From a virus, in IMG/VR virus record IMGVR_UViG_3300032213_003134, positions 1 through 45,772 of that record: a stretch of DNA of 45,772 bases. The stretch is one strand, 5' to 3'. Positions 14,816 to 20,621 of the stretch are shown here, piece after piece. The stretch's first letter is position 1. Each line of letters starts with the position of its first letter. The notes under the pieces were generated by a model that worked only from the letters and a program-made list of their open reading frames with translations, did no database searches and was not told the DNA's origin. A program made the position numbers and the translations under genes.

Positions 14816-15121
14816 ATGCGTAAAATCGCACTGATGTTACTGTTTTTTGCTGGATCGGTGCAAGCCGAGTTTCAAATAGAAAAATCCATAGTGTGTGATG
14901 ATGTCAAGAAAATATTTGCCTATTTTCAGAAAGATCCATACAACGAAACACCCATGTGGTCAGGCCGAGATATCATTGATCCTTCAGTGCAGCATACCCT
15001 GTTGGTCAATCACCAGACCGGTACCTGGACCATGATTGCCTTTAACGCTGAGATTGGTTGTGTACTAGGTGCAGGAACCAACCCAGTATTAATATCCAAC
15101 AATCTCGGCAATCCTACATGA
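14816..15121 (+). CDS. Secreted protein, last gene of plus-strand late operon
   Basis: 101 residues from the ATG at 14816, six bases after AAGGAG; the ATG at 14810 sits too close to that site. The signal peptide is MRKIALMLLFFAGSVQAEF with cleavage after VQA. The mature domain has two Cys (IVCDDV, EIGCVLG), and strands such as QHTLLVNHQTGTWTMIAF that resemble a small beta sandwich. No family recognised. Its stop overlaps the stop of the convergent DUF2452 gene by eight bases, with no convincing terminator between the two. Confidence 0.75.
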   Translation: MRKIALMLLFFAGSVQAEFQIEKSIVCDDVKKIFAYFQKDPYNETPMWSGRDIIDPSVQHTLLVNHQTGTWTMIAFNAEIGCVLGAGTNPVLISNNLGNPT

Positions 15122-15581
15122 CCTCTCTCCAGGTCTGATCACCCATCCATTGTATTTGACATATTGATTCCAGATGATCGGGTTGTCCGGTGGTCCAGTC
15201 GTCCGGACCCATGATGCTCAATTCACTGCGATTGTCTCGATGGTTGTACAGCAGCCAATAATAGGCACCGGGATATAGCTGCATGTTATAGTGAGCAGCA
15301 TGCACCTGATCAGTGAGCCAGAGTCGACGCTTGAGTTCTTCAGCCTGTTGTTGCAGCACTGTAACCAACTGCATGATGCGATCATATTCCTGCTGCGCAT
15401 GCAGGCGCGCAGCATTGACCATGAGATCTTTTTGCTTGGTGACCGGGATTAGATCAAACTTAGGGCCGCCGGCCTCAGTAGGATATTCAGTTACGTTGCG
15501 ATTGAAGAATGGTATGAGACTACCACCAACCTCAGCATCATAGCTATTACGACCCTTGGCTAGATTGGATTTTTTTGTCAT
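15114..15581 (-). CDS. DUF2452-family protein
   Basis: 155 residues (MTKKSNLAKGRNSYDAEVGG). The central and C-terminal segments (FDLIPVTKQKDLMVNAARLH, QEYDRIMQLVTVLQQQAEEL, WLTDQVHAAHYNMQLYPG and the final IQWMGDQTW) match my memory of the DUF2452 family found in phages and bacteria, of unknown function. A GTG one codon earlier is possible. Mostly soluble; coiled coil near 65-95. It ends convergently against the plus-strand operon. Confidence 0.75.
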   Translation of the reverse strand: MTKKSNLAKGRNSYDAEVGGSLIPFFNRNVTEYPTEAGGPKFDLIPVTKQKDLMVNAARLHAQQEYDRIMQLVTVLQQQAEELKRRLWLTDQVHAAHYNMQLYPGAYYWLLYNHRDNRSELSIMGPDDWTTGQPDHLESICQIQWMGDQTWREVM

Positions 15582-15590
15582 CACTCATGA

Positions 15591-15806
15591 TCATAGTCGC
15601 GGTTCTTTGAAAGATTTGGTCTTAGAATCATTCATTACATTGACATAGCTAAAAATTTTCACCGGCACCCAATATTTGGCAAATAGTCTATTCAATAAAA
15701 TAATGGTTCCAGCAATAATGCTGATTCCAATGCAAATCAACAATGCACCCACCATAAATTCAGCGGATCCTAGTATTGCTGTTGCGGCTGCTGTGCGATC
15801 AACCAT
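15591..15806 (-). CDS. Small membrane protein (71 aa)
   Basis: MVDRTAAATAILGSAEFMVG then one long hydrophobic helix (residues about 15-42, ALLICIGISIIAGTIILLN), followed by a basic, aromatic tail (RLFAKYWVPVKIFSY). One or two short spans are possible. No named family, though small membrane proteins of this kind are common in cyanophage-like genomes. It starts 22 bases after the 3' end of the Trp tRNA gene. Confidence 0.7.
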   Translation of the reverse strand: MVDRTAAATAILGSAEFMVGALLICIGISIIAGTIILLNRLFAKYWVPVKIFSYVNVMNDSKTKSFKEPRL

Positions 15807-15828
15807 GTCTTCTCCATTTTTATTTCAG

Positions 15829-15903
15829 TGGCCTCGGTGCACGGATTCGAACCGCGTCCTGTGGTTTTGGAGACCATCGTGCTGCCGTTAACACTACACC
15901 GAG
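15829..15903 (-). tRNA. tRNA-Trp (anticodon CCA)
   Basis: Folds as a cloverleaf with acceptor CTCGGTG/CACCGAG, discriminator G and an encoded CCA. Anticodon loop CTCCAAA gives CCA (Trp, UGG). The T arm contains GGTTCGAATCC. Close in anticodon-arm sequence to bacterial tRNA-Trp. Confidence 0.9.
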
Positions 15904-15905
15904 AT

Positions 15906-16082
15906 TTATCGTTTGTCTAACTCTAAAGCATCAATTACGCATTCCTCGGTGCTCAATTCATCCTGATATTCATTTTTACCTGTATCAGTATTGTCCGTCT
16001 TATTTTTAAAAATTGCCGCCCAATTATCGTCAAACGTCTTGGTGTCCACACTCAACGGACGCGGCTTGCTGCCTTTGCTCAT
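15906..16082 (-). CDS. Small conserved phage protein (58 aa)
   Basis: The start at 16082 has AAGGAGCAGC before ATG. It begins MSKGSKPRPLSVDTKTFDDN, continues WAAIFKNK and ends acidic (DELSTEECVIDALEL). The KGSKPRP(L/F)SV beginning is shared by many small phage proteins in my memory, but no function is attached to it. The stop lies three bases before the Trp tRNA 5' end. Confidence 0.75.
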   Translation of the reverse strand: MSKGSKPRPLSVDTKTFDDNWAAIFKNKTDNTDTGKNEYQDELSTEECVIDALELDKR

Positions 16083-16100
16083 TGCTGCTCCTTGTACTTA

Positions 16101-16304
16101 TCAGGTTTTTTTATCTATGTTTTGACCTTTGTCCGGACCAGTGACCTCCAGACCATTTTTATCATACAAAGAAACTGCCACGTCCTGATATCGAGTAACA
16201 GTTACATCATTACCGGATTCGTAATGATAGGTTTCCTTGGTTTCTACGCGCAATTTATTGCCGAAAAACCAGCCGATGATTGATGATGTTTCTGATATCT
16301 GCAT
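16101..16304 (-). CDS. Small hypothetical protein starting right after tRNA-Gln
   Basis: 67 residues (MQISETSSIIGWFFG), beta-rich and Lys/Thr/Tyr-rich, with no membrane segment. The ATG lies only six bases after the encoded CCA of tRNA-Gln and has no recognisable ribosome site; upstream in-frame codons would translate the tRNA gene itself. So either initiation is unusual, or a processed mRNA with a very short leader is used. Frame composition and the tight 18-base join to the next gene support that it is real. Confidence 0.55.
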   Translation of the reverse strand: MQISETSSIIGWFFGNKLRVETKETYHYESGNDVTVTRYQDVAVSLYDKNGLEVTGPDKGQNIDKKT

Positions 16305-16310
16305 ATTATC

Positions 16311-16384
16311 TGGCAGGGGATAGAAGGATCGAACTTCTGACCTCGGAATCAAAATCCGGTGTGATACCATTTCACCAATCCCCA
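16311..16384 (-). tRNA. tRNA-Gln (anticodon TTG)
   Basis: Acceptor TGGGGAT/ATCCCCT-type stem with encoded CCA, anticodon loop TTTTGAT (TTG, Gln, CAA/CAG). T arm GTTCGATCC. The 5' end starts with T, the usual form of tRNA-Gln with a weak first pair. Confidence 0.88.
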
Positions 16385-16388
16385 GTTA

Positions 16389-16970
16389 TTACATGATGGG
16401 ACCATTGCCATTCCTAAAGCCAACGGTGCCGCCTTCTTTTTCGATGCGTTTAATTACATCCTCAAACAGTATGGGTCTAAAATCAGTCTGTTCCACGCAC
16501 ACACATTGATAGCGAGGATCAATGATCTGCTGCCTAAGATAGGTATCAGTAGTCATCACTCTGTTGCTATGTGTATGACCATGAATGTTGGTACCAAATC
16601 TATACAGGTTGCTTTCATGCACCGGAATATGACTTAGTATCATACCGTTCATTACATGGTAGCCTCGTATGTCACGAAAGTACGGAGTGTAATCTTCGAG
16701 CTTAAAAATATCGTGATTACCTTTGATCAATACCTTATCACCGTTGAGCCGAGCCAGTGTTTTAAGATGACGTCGGTTGATTACTACATCACCGAGATGA
16801 TATACCTTGTCCTTGGGTCTAACGGTTTCATTCCAACGTTGCACCATTTCTTCGTCCATGGCATCGGGATTGTCCCAGGGACGTAGTTTAGTCACACCAT
16901 CATTCTGCAGAAAATGGCAGACACCGGCGTGACCAAAATGCGTATCGCTGACTAAAAATACTGCAGGCAT
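16389..16970 (-). CDS. Calcineurin-like metallophosphoesterase
   Basis: 193 residues with all the diagnostic motifs in order: DTHFGH (9-14), GDV near 60, GNHD near 84-87, and GHTH near 130, which together ligate two metals. It resembles the short single-domain phosphoesterases often found in phages (YfcE/MJ0936-like in size). The substrate may be a cyclic nucleotide, a phosphodiester or an RNA end; the sequence alone cannot tell. It begins three bases after the stop of a membrane protein and ends five bases before tRNA-Gln. Confidence 0.88.
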   Translation of the reverse strand: MPAVFLVSDTHFGHAGVCHFLQNDGVTKLRPWDNPDAMDEEMVQRWNETVRPKDKVYHLGDVVINRRHLKTLARLNGDKVLIKGNHDIFKLEDYTPYFRDIRGYHVMNGMILSHIPVHESNLYRFGTNIHGHTHSNRVMTTDTYLRQQIIDPRYQCVCVEQTDFRPILFEDVIKRIEKEGGTVGFRNGNGPIM

Positions 16971-16972
16971 GA

Positions 16973-17206
16973 CTATTTCCTAATTTTTATTCCCACATAT
17001 GTACCAGCAAAAGCACCTATGCATGCCGGTATCAACAACCAATGATTAGCAGTATATTCGATGACTGCCAGACTACCGATCAACCATACCACAGCACCCC
17101 AAAAGCTAGCTTTGAGGGCCTTGCTTTCGTTCACAGATTTCAAGTAGTATGTATAAAAGATGTCTACAAAAAATACTGCGATAAAAGTTATGATGTAACT
17201 TAGCAT
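16973..17206 (-). CDS. Small polytopic membrane protein (77 aa)
   Basis: Start at MLSYIITFIAVFFVD (17206) with AAAAAAGGAAATTACC upstream; the longer upstream frame merely reads through the tRNA genes. It has three hydrophobic segments (about 2-20, 31-50 and 57-74, the last LLIPACIGAFAGTYVGI), with a conserved-looking YTYYLKSVNESK loop. Families of such phage membrane proteins are known to me only as hypothetical. The start is 17 bases from the CCA end of tRNA-Ser. Confidence 0.75.
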   Translation of the reverse strand: MLSYIITFIAVFFVDIFYTYYLKSVNESKALKASFWGAVVWLIGSLAVIEYTANHWLLIPACIGAFAGTYVGIKIRK

Positions 17207-17222
17207 GGTAATTTCCTTTTTT

Positions 17223-17317
17223 TGGCGAAGAGTATTGGATTCGAACCAATGAAGCAGATTTTTGTCCGCTTGCCTTCTTAGCAGGAAGGTGCCTTCGACC
17301 AACTCGGCCAACTCTCC
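17223..17317 (-). tRNA. tRNA-Ser (anticodon GCT)
   Basis: Class II tRNA with a long variable arm. Acceptor GGAGAGT/ACTCTTC with one G-T pair, encoded CCA, and anticodon loop CTGCTAA (GCT, Ser AGC/AGU). T arm GGTTCGAATCC. Confidence 0.9.
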
Positions 17318-17324
17318 GTAACCC

Positions 17325-17401
17325 TGGTAGCGGGTGCAGGATTCGAACCTACGACCTCTGGCATATGAAACCAGCGAGAACGACCACTTCTCTAACCCGC
17401 A
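17325..17401 (-). tRNA. tRNA-Met (anticodon CAT)
   Basis: Anticodon loop TTCATAT gives CAT. Acceptor TGCGGGT/ACCCGCT with a T-T mismatch at the first pair, then A and encoded CCA. The anticodon stem lacks the three G-C pairs of initiator tRNA. It could also be a Ile2-type (lysidine) tRNA; Met elongator is the likeliest. Confidence 0.8.
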
Positions 17402-17403
17402 TC

Positions 17404-17480
17404 TGGAGTGGGTGACAGGATTCGAACCTGCATAAAAAGGATTTGCAGTCCTTGGCCTAGCCATTCAGCTACACACCCAC
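17404..17480 (-). tRNA. tRNA-Cys (anticodon GCA)
   Basis: Acceptor GTGGGTG/CACCCAC, discriminator T, encoded CCA, anticodon loop CTGCAAA (GCA, Cys). T arm GGTTCGAATCC. It is only two bases from tRNA-Met, so the two are processed from one precursor. Confidence 0.9.
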
Positions 17481-17916
17481 ACTAATAGTTATGGTGCCTG
17501 GTGCGCAATCCCCAGGTAAGCTTCATGACCGGGATAAAGGACCAGTCACTACACACTATAGCGCATGTCACCATATTGAAGTGCTATCGTGCCAATTTAG
17601 GAGTTGGGTGCTTCCCATCCAAAGCCGATGCAGTTATATCAGGATCAGTCGCCGGCCGCTGTGACCCGAATAGCGTATGCGTCCATACACGTTACCTTGA
17701 TAACACTTCAATATGGTATAATCTACCAAGCATGTTGTGCTTGTATCACAGTTAGTTATACCATAGTAAAACATACTAGTGAGCCGGTCTATCGCAGCCA
17801 TCGCAACTTTGCAGATCGTTTCCAATCTGTGTATCGTCTTTCTAGGCGAGCTGTATGATAGAGCTCCGCAAGTTCTCAGTGCAATTGCTTGCAAGGACAA
17901 CTAATATGCTTTACTA
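17481..17916. other. 436-base gene-free segment with nested inverted repeats, possible stable RNA
   Basis: No convincing coding frame. Inverted repeats: (a) ATGGTG (17491-17496) and TGCGC (17502-17506) pair with GCGCA (17561-17565) and CACCAT (17569-17574); inside is a 6-bp hairpin (GACTGG/CCGGTC on the minus strand). (b) 17570-17583 pairs perfectly with 17704-17717 over 14 bp, extended by four more pairs after a mismatch. (c) 17712-17721 pairs with 17756-17765 over 10 bp, enclosing CAAGCA/TGCTTG. These share ACCAT/ATGGT, so (a)-(b) and (b)-(c) compete. Lying between tRNA-Asp and tRNA-Cys, it recalls stable RNAs C and D of the T4 tRNA cluster; this is inference. Confidence 0.55.
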
Positions 17917-17991
17917 TGGCGGTCCCAAGGAGAATTGAACTCCTATCTGCGGCGTGACAAGCCGCCATACTAACCATTATACTATGAGACC
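17917..17991 (-). tRNA. tRNA-Asp (anticodon GTC)
   Basis: Acceptor GGTCTCA/TGGGACC with a mismatch or wobble internally, discriminator G, encoded CCA. Anticodon loop TTGTCAC (GTC, Asp). D arm contains GGTTAGTA. T arm GAGTTCAATTCTC. Confidence 0.88.
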
Positions 17992-17996
17992 ATTTA

Positions 17997-18215
17997 TTAC
18001 TTCAGCGAATATAAAAATCCGGTGCCATAGATAACCAACAATCCTGCATTAACTAGAATCAAATTCACATCTCGTATTCTAATCGCCCAGGTCAAATACA
18101 ATATACTGCCCAGGTTACACAGATAAATGTTTACTGGGTATATATTCATGCTGGTACAAATAGCACCGCCAATCGTGGCAACTAACGCTGCCCATTTAAC
18201 AATATCATTTAACAT
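17997..18215 (-). CDS. Small polytopic membrane protein (72 aa)
   Basis: Three hydrophobic segments (about 6-22, 27-45 and 50-70): WAALVATIGGAICTS, NIYLCNLGSILYLTWAI and LILVNAGLLVIYGTGFLY. The NIYP loop and the three-helix size recall half-transporters of the PQ-loop/SemiSWEET type, but the match is only at the level of topology. The ATG lies seven bases from the -10 of the promoter at 18222, so the transcript would be leaderless or nearly so. It ends five bases before tRNA-Asp and probably shares a transcript with the tRNA cluster. Confidence 0.7.
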   Translation of the reverse strand: MLNDIVKWAALVATIGGAICTSMNIYPVNIYLCNLGSILYLTWAIRIRDVNLILVNAGLLVIYGTGFLYSLK

Positions 18216-18221
18216 ACTACA

Positions 18222-18249
18222 ATTATATAGAAACGATGCTAGATGTCAA
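18222..18249 (-). promoter_or_regulatory. Sigma70-type promoter for the membrane gene and tRNA cluster
   Basis: Minus strand: TTGACA (18249-18244), a 16-base spacer TCTAGCATCGTTTCTA-like, and TATAAT (18227-18222). Upstream, 18262-18278 repeats exactly the 17 bases at 4237-4253. Confidence 0.88.
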
Positions 18250-18285
18250 GCATTTTTCATGCCGCTAAGTCATTGATTCACAAGT

Positions 18286-18308
18286 AAAAATCCCCAGCAT
18301 CGCTGGGG
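18286..18308 (-). terminator. Rho-independent terminator
   Basis: Minus strand: CCCCAGC, loop GAT, GCTGGGG, then A and five T. It ends the transcript of the 99-residue LSm-like gene. Confidence 0.85.
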
Positions 18309-18329
18309 TTTGAACTACAGACCCAGCGA

Positions 18330-18629
18330 TTATTTCGCAGTAACTAAGGTTGGTTTCTTAGGCATGATTAGTGGACTGAACACTGCCTTGTAGTTCTGCA
18401 GGAGATCATCTGCTGGTTCAATCATGAAAATAACATGCTCGAAATTCAGTTCGAAATCTTTTTCCGCAGCATAGGGTACCCAATGGGTAATATTGACGCT
18501 GGCTGTACCGCTTTCGGTTGGGCGAATTAATACCAGACAGGGATTTTTGATTGTTAGATGGTTAGTCTTGTCCACAATTTCAGCGATTAGGTCTTCGCCG
18601 GTGCTCATTCTAATTAGTTTAACTTCCAT
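18330..18629 (-). CDS. LSm-like small beta-barrel protein
   Basis: 99 residues from MEVKLIRMSTGEDLIAEIV (18629), with TTGGAGATATC upstream. The pattern TGE.LIAE, then IKNPCLVLIRP, WVPYA and HVIFMIEPADDL resembles phage proteins with a predicted Sm/LSm-like beta barrel, and a second protein here (39764-40168) shares the same order of motifs. Such proteins may bind RNA, but this is inference from pattern, not from an alignment. Own terminator downstream; a GC hairpin upstream. Confidence 0.65.
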   Translation of the reverse strand: MEVKLIRMSTGEDLIAEIVDKTNHLTIKNPCLVLIRPTESGTASVNITHWVPYAAEKDFELNFEHVIFMIEPADDLLQNYKAVFSPLIMPKKPTLVTAK

Positions 18630-18643
18630 GATATCTCCAATAT

Positions 18644-18661
18644 GCGGGGCCGGAGCCCCGC
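18644..18661 (-). terminator. GC hairpin upstream of the LSm-like gene
   Basis: GCGGGGC, TCCG loop, GCCCCGC, a perfect 7-bp stem. There is no T run after it; the ribosome site of the next gene begins seven bases later. It may slow transcription, protect an RNA end, or act as a weak terminator. Confidence 0.45.
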
Positions 18662-18664
18662 TGT

Positions 18665-18745
18665 TTAATTTGATCCTGGTTGAGGACCGCGACCTTGTAA
18701 CCAATCTACATCTTCATCGGTCATGGGTTGCCATTTATTTGTCAT
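18665..18745 (-). CDS. Possible microprotein (26 aa)
   Basis: The frame MTNKWQPMTDEDVDWLQGRG ends PQPGSN. It overlaps the 3' end of the Hsp20 gene by 11 bases (GATGACAAATAA) and stops just before the GC hairpin at 18644. The sequence, with its DEDVDWL helix and Pro/Gly end, looks protein-like and fills the space exactly between stop and hairpin. There is no clear ribosome site; coupling is required. Function unknown. Confidence 0.4.
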   Translation of the reverse strand: MTNKWQPMTDEDVDWLQGRGPQPGSN

Positions 18746-19223
18746 CGCCCTCTGCTAGAAATTTCTTACCAGCAGTCCCGCGTTCTTTGACTTCAATCTT
18801 CTTTGGCTTCTTGTGTTCTGGAATCAAACGCTCCAGCGCAATCTTAAGCATGCCATTGAACATTTCTGCATCTTTGATCTCAATTTGATCATTGATTACG
18901 AACGTGCGAGTAAAATTACGATTAGCAATACCTTTGAATAGGAAGTCGCCTTCTTCTTCTTTGGCATTGCCACGTACAATCAGCTTGTCTTCATCAAACT
19001 CAATTTCAATGTCTTGACGTGCAAAACCAGCAACTGCCATTTCAATCACGTAGGTATTTTCACCGGTTTTACGATAATTGAAGGGCGGATAATTGGGAAC
19101 GTTCTTGGTTACTTCGTCGTGTAGTTTTGCTAGACGATTGAATTGCTCATCAAAGCCCACGAAGAATTTATCGAAGTCTTTGAATGCAGCTGGGTGCAGA
19201 ATTTTGTCGATTGTAAATGTCAT
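18735..19223 (-). CDS. Hsp20 family small heat-shock protein
   Basis: 162 residues. The alpha-crystallin domain spans about 48-145: PPFNYRKTGENTYVIEMAVA, GFARQDIEIEFDEDKL, then GNAKEE and FTRTFVINDQIE, with the beta9 signature ending in GMLKIALER. The C-terminus has a basic segment KKPKKIEV, which includes the I-x-V anchor motif of sHSP oligomers (IEV). It holds unfolded proteins in a refoldable state; T4-like cyanophages often carry one. AAAAGGAGCAAGC precedes the ATG. The preceding 100-base gap holds only its ribosome site and a hairpin. Confidence 0.93.
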   Translation of the reverse strand: MTFTIDKILHPAAFKDFDKFFVGFDEQFNRLAKLHDEVTKNVPNYPPFNYRKTGENTYVIEMAVAGFARQDIEIEFDEDKLIVRGNAKEEEGDFLFKGIANRNFTRTFVINDQIEIKDAEMFNGMLKIALERLIPEHKKPKKIEVKERGTAGKKFLAEGDDK

Positions 19224-19255
19224 TGCTTGCTCCTTTTCAGCGAGTTAATTGAATT

Positions 19256-19274
19256 GCTGCCCCGAAGGCGCAGC
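19256..19274 (-). promoter_or_regulatory. Hairpin with UUCG tetraloop in the Hsp20 leader
   Basis: Minus strand: GCTGCGCC, TTCG, GGGGCAGC; 7 pairs with one G-G mismatch. No T run. It lies about 33 bases before the Hsp20 start and could stabilise or regulate the transcript. The rest of the 19224-19326 gap holds no convincing promoter. Confidence 0.45.
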
Positions 19275-19326
19275 TGTTGGGCAATTTTTACAACATACCC
19301 AGGTTGATTCCCCTCCCGAGAAATTC

Positions 19327-19533
19327 TTATTCGTCGTTGGCTACGTGATCCAAAAGATCTCTTTGCAGACGTTCTTTGCGATCTTCGTTGCGCTGGTCTG
19401 CCGGAACCTGCGGCAGACTCTGTGTACGAATTTTTTCGATTAGCTGGGCTACTGTCTCATAGGGCAGTTTAGCCAAAGCCAGTAAAACTGCGTTGGTTTC
19501 ATTAATAGTTAATTGCAAATTGATTTGATCCAC
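19327..19533 (-). CDS. Small conserved phage protein downstream of regA
   Basis: 68 residues from a GTG at 19533, five bases after AAGGAG; a GTG at 19539 lies directly on that site and is less likely. It reads VDQINLQLTINETNAVLLALAKLPYETVAQLIEKIRTQ..., a strand then two helices. The LQLTxxExNxxLxALxxLPYExVxxLIxKI pattern is shared by small proteins of cyanophage-like genomes in my memory. Function unknown. Coupled to regA. Confidence 0.75.
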   Translation of the reverse strand: MDQINLQLTINETNAVLLALAKLPYETVAQLIEKIRTQSLPQVPADQRNEDRKERLQRDLLDHVANDE

Positions 19534-19535
19534 GT

Positions 19536-19964
19536 TCACTCCTTGTATCCACGTTTTTTACCGATGTTATATTTAGTCTGAAGATTCCAGGAATTCTTCT
19601 CATCATAGTTTAAAATTTTGATTTGACTCAAAGGTGCCTGGTCCGTATACTTATCGGAGTTTATGATGCTGATTAAACCCCAATCCGATAATAGTTTTGC
19701 TATGCTGTTGCGACGCTGAATATCATTCTTGCTGAGATCTGCGGCTTTGCCGTCTAGGGCAAATAGCTCTTTGAAATGTACAATGAAGTAGTGTCCCTGT
19801 TTGTGCAGGATATGGCAGCTCTGGTACAGAGTATTATCCCTGCGGCTGGCTACACCAATGCGGGTCAGCGTTTCTCTGACCTTTAAAAAATCGTCGGGCT
19901 GTTTAAGTTTAACTTCCAATGGACTGTATTCAAACGGTAAATCTAATTTAAAAAAATCATTCAT
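19536..19964 (-). CDS. regA: Translational repressor RegA
   Basis: 142 residues from MNDFFKLDLPF (19964; AGGGGTATTATA upstream). The core KQPDDFLKVRETLTRIGVAS and LYQSCHILHKQGHYFIVHFKE is very close to T4 RegA (122 residues). RegA binds the ribosome sites of many early mRNAs and stops their translation. As in T4 it sits with genes 62, 44 and 45. The N-terminus is about 12 residues longer than T4. Confidence 0.95.
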   Translation of the reverse strand: MNDFFKLDLPFEYSPLEVKLKQPDDFLKVRETLTRIGVASRRDNTLYQSCHILHKQGHYFIVHFKELFALDGKAADLSKNDIQRRNSIAKLLSDWGLISIINSDKYTDQAPLSQIKILNYDEKNSWNLQTKYNIGKKRGYKE

Positions 19965-19995
19965 TATAATACCCCTGTTCCCATGAACAACGGTA

Positions 19996-20433
19996 TTATC
20001 CACCCTTGTCCATTCTGGATTTTATTGTTTTTAGTTGGGCTTCAGATAGGAGAGGTAATACTTGACGAGCCTTTTCTTTGCTATATCCATAGTATTCCTG
20101 AATCCATTCCAGCACTTCAACCGTTTCGGCTTTTAACCACTTGTTATACCGCTTGCGTGGTCTAATGGTATTTATAAGAAAATCAAATTGGAGAAGACGG
20201 TCCACGTGAGGACGAGCGTTCATTTCGTTGGCATAGATTACGGTATCCGCACCAAAGCTAAGTCCGCGATTGATCAAATACGGATTATACTGCCGCTCCG
20301 ACCAATCATCCACAATCAGAGCTTCTTTGCTGTGATGAATAGCATTGATGAAGTCAAAGGGACTGATTGCTGGCTTCTTCCAGACTTCTTCTTCCTTGGC
20401 GGCTTCAACATCAAATCCTAGTGCATTCTTCAT
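19996..20433 (-). CDS. 62: Clamp loader small subunit gp62
   Basis: 145 residues. The central NPYLINRGLSFGADTVIYAN and the FDFLINTIRPRKRYNKW motif match cyanophage and T4-type gp62, which together with gp44 loads the sliding clamp. The C-terminal helix (EKARQVLPLLSEAQLKTI) is family-typical. The protein is shorter than T4 gp62 (187). Its start overlaps the preceding stop by ATGA. Confidence 0.88.
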   Translation of the reverse strand: MKNALGFDVEAAKEEEVWKKPAISPFDFINAIHHSKEALIVDDWSERQYNPYLINRGLSFGADTVIYANEMNARPHVDRLLQFDFLINTIRPRKRYNKWLKAETVEVLEWIQEYYGYSKEKARQVLPLLSEAQLKTIKSRMDKGG

Positions 20434-20621
20434 TTAAGAAAATCCTCGGCTTCTTCGTCGGTCAATGGTCGTTGTACCAGGGTAAACAATAGCGGGGATC
20501 CATCAGCCGCTCGGCGCAGCAGTAGCTGTCGGAGAAACTTTTCTCCCTGGGCTCGCCAGATCGGACTATTCAGGATAGTAAAGCCGCATTGGTCGGCCAA
20601 CTTTCTGATGTCGTCGTTCAT
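20430..20621 (-). CDS. Small hypothetical protein between gp62 and the 72-aa gene
   Basis: 63 residues from ATG 20621 (MNDDIRKLADQCGFTI), which overlaps the upstream TGA as ATGA. A longer frame starting at TTG is less likely. The middle (REQLLLRRAADGSP-like, actually RQLLLRRAADGSPLLFTLV) is basic then hydrophobic; the end is acidic. An internal promoter lies at 20653. No family recognised. Confidence 0.6.
   Translation of the reverse strand: MNDDIRKLADQCGFTILNSPIWRAQGEKFLRQLLLRRAADGSPLLFTLVQRPLTDEEAEDFLK

Noticed and set aside
17325-17401. Initiator tRNA (fMet)
   Set aside because: The first pair is mismatched as in initiators, but the anticodon stem lacks the three consecutive G-C pairs.
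16973-17464. A 163-residue protein starting in the tRNA genes
   Set aside because: The N-terminal 86 residues are translations of tRNA-Ser, tRNA-Met and tRNA-Cys; the real start is 17206.
17491-17574. Possible degenerate tRNA in the gene-free segment (minus strand)
   Set aside because: Stem GCGC.. and a hairpin resemble acceptor and anticodon arms, but there is no T-arm GGTTCRA motif and the anticodon loop would be of wrong size.
20169-20176. TATAAATA on the minus strand inside gp62
   Set aside because: It lies within a coding sequence about 200 bases before RegA and is far from a late gene; probably chance in AT-rich codons.
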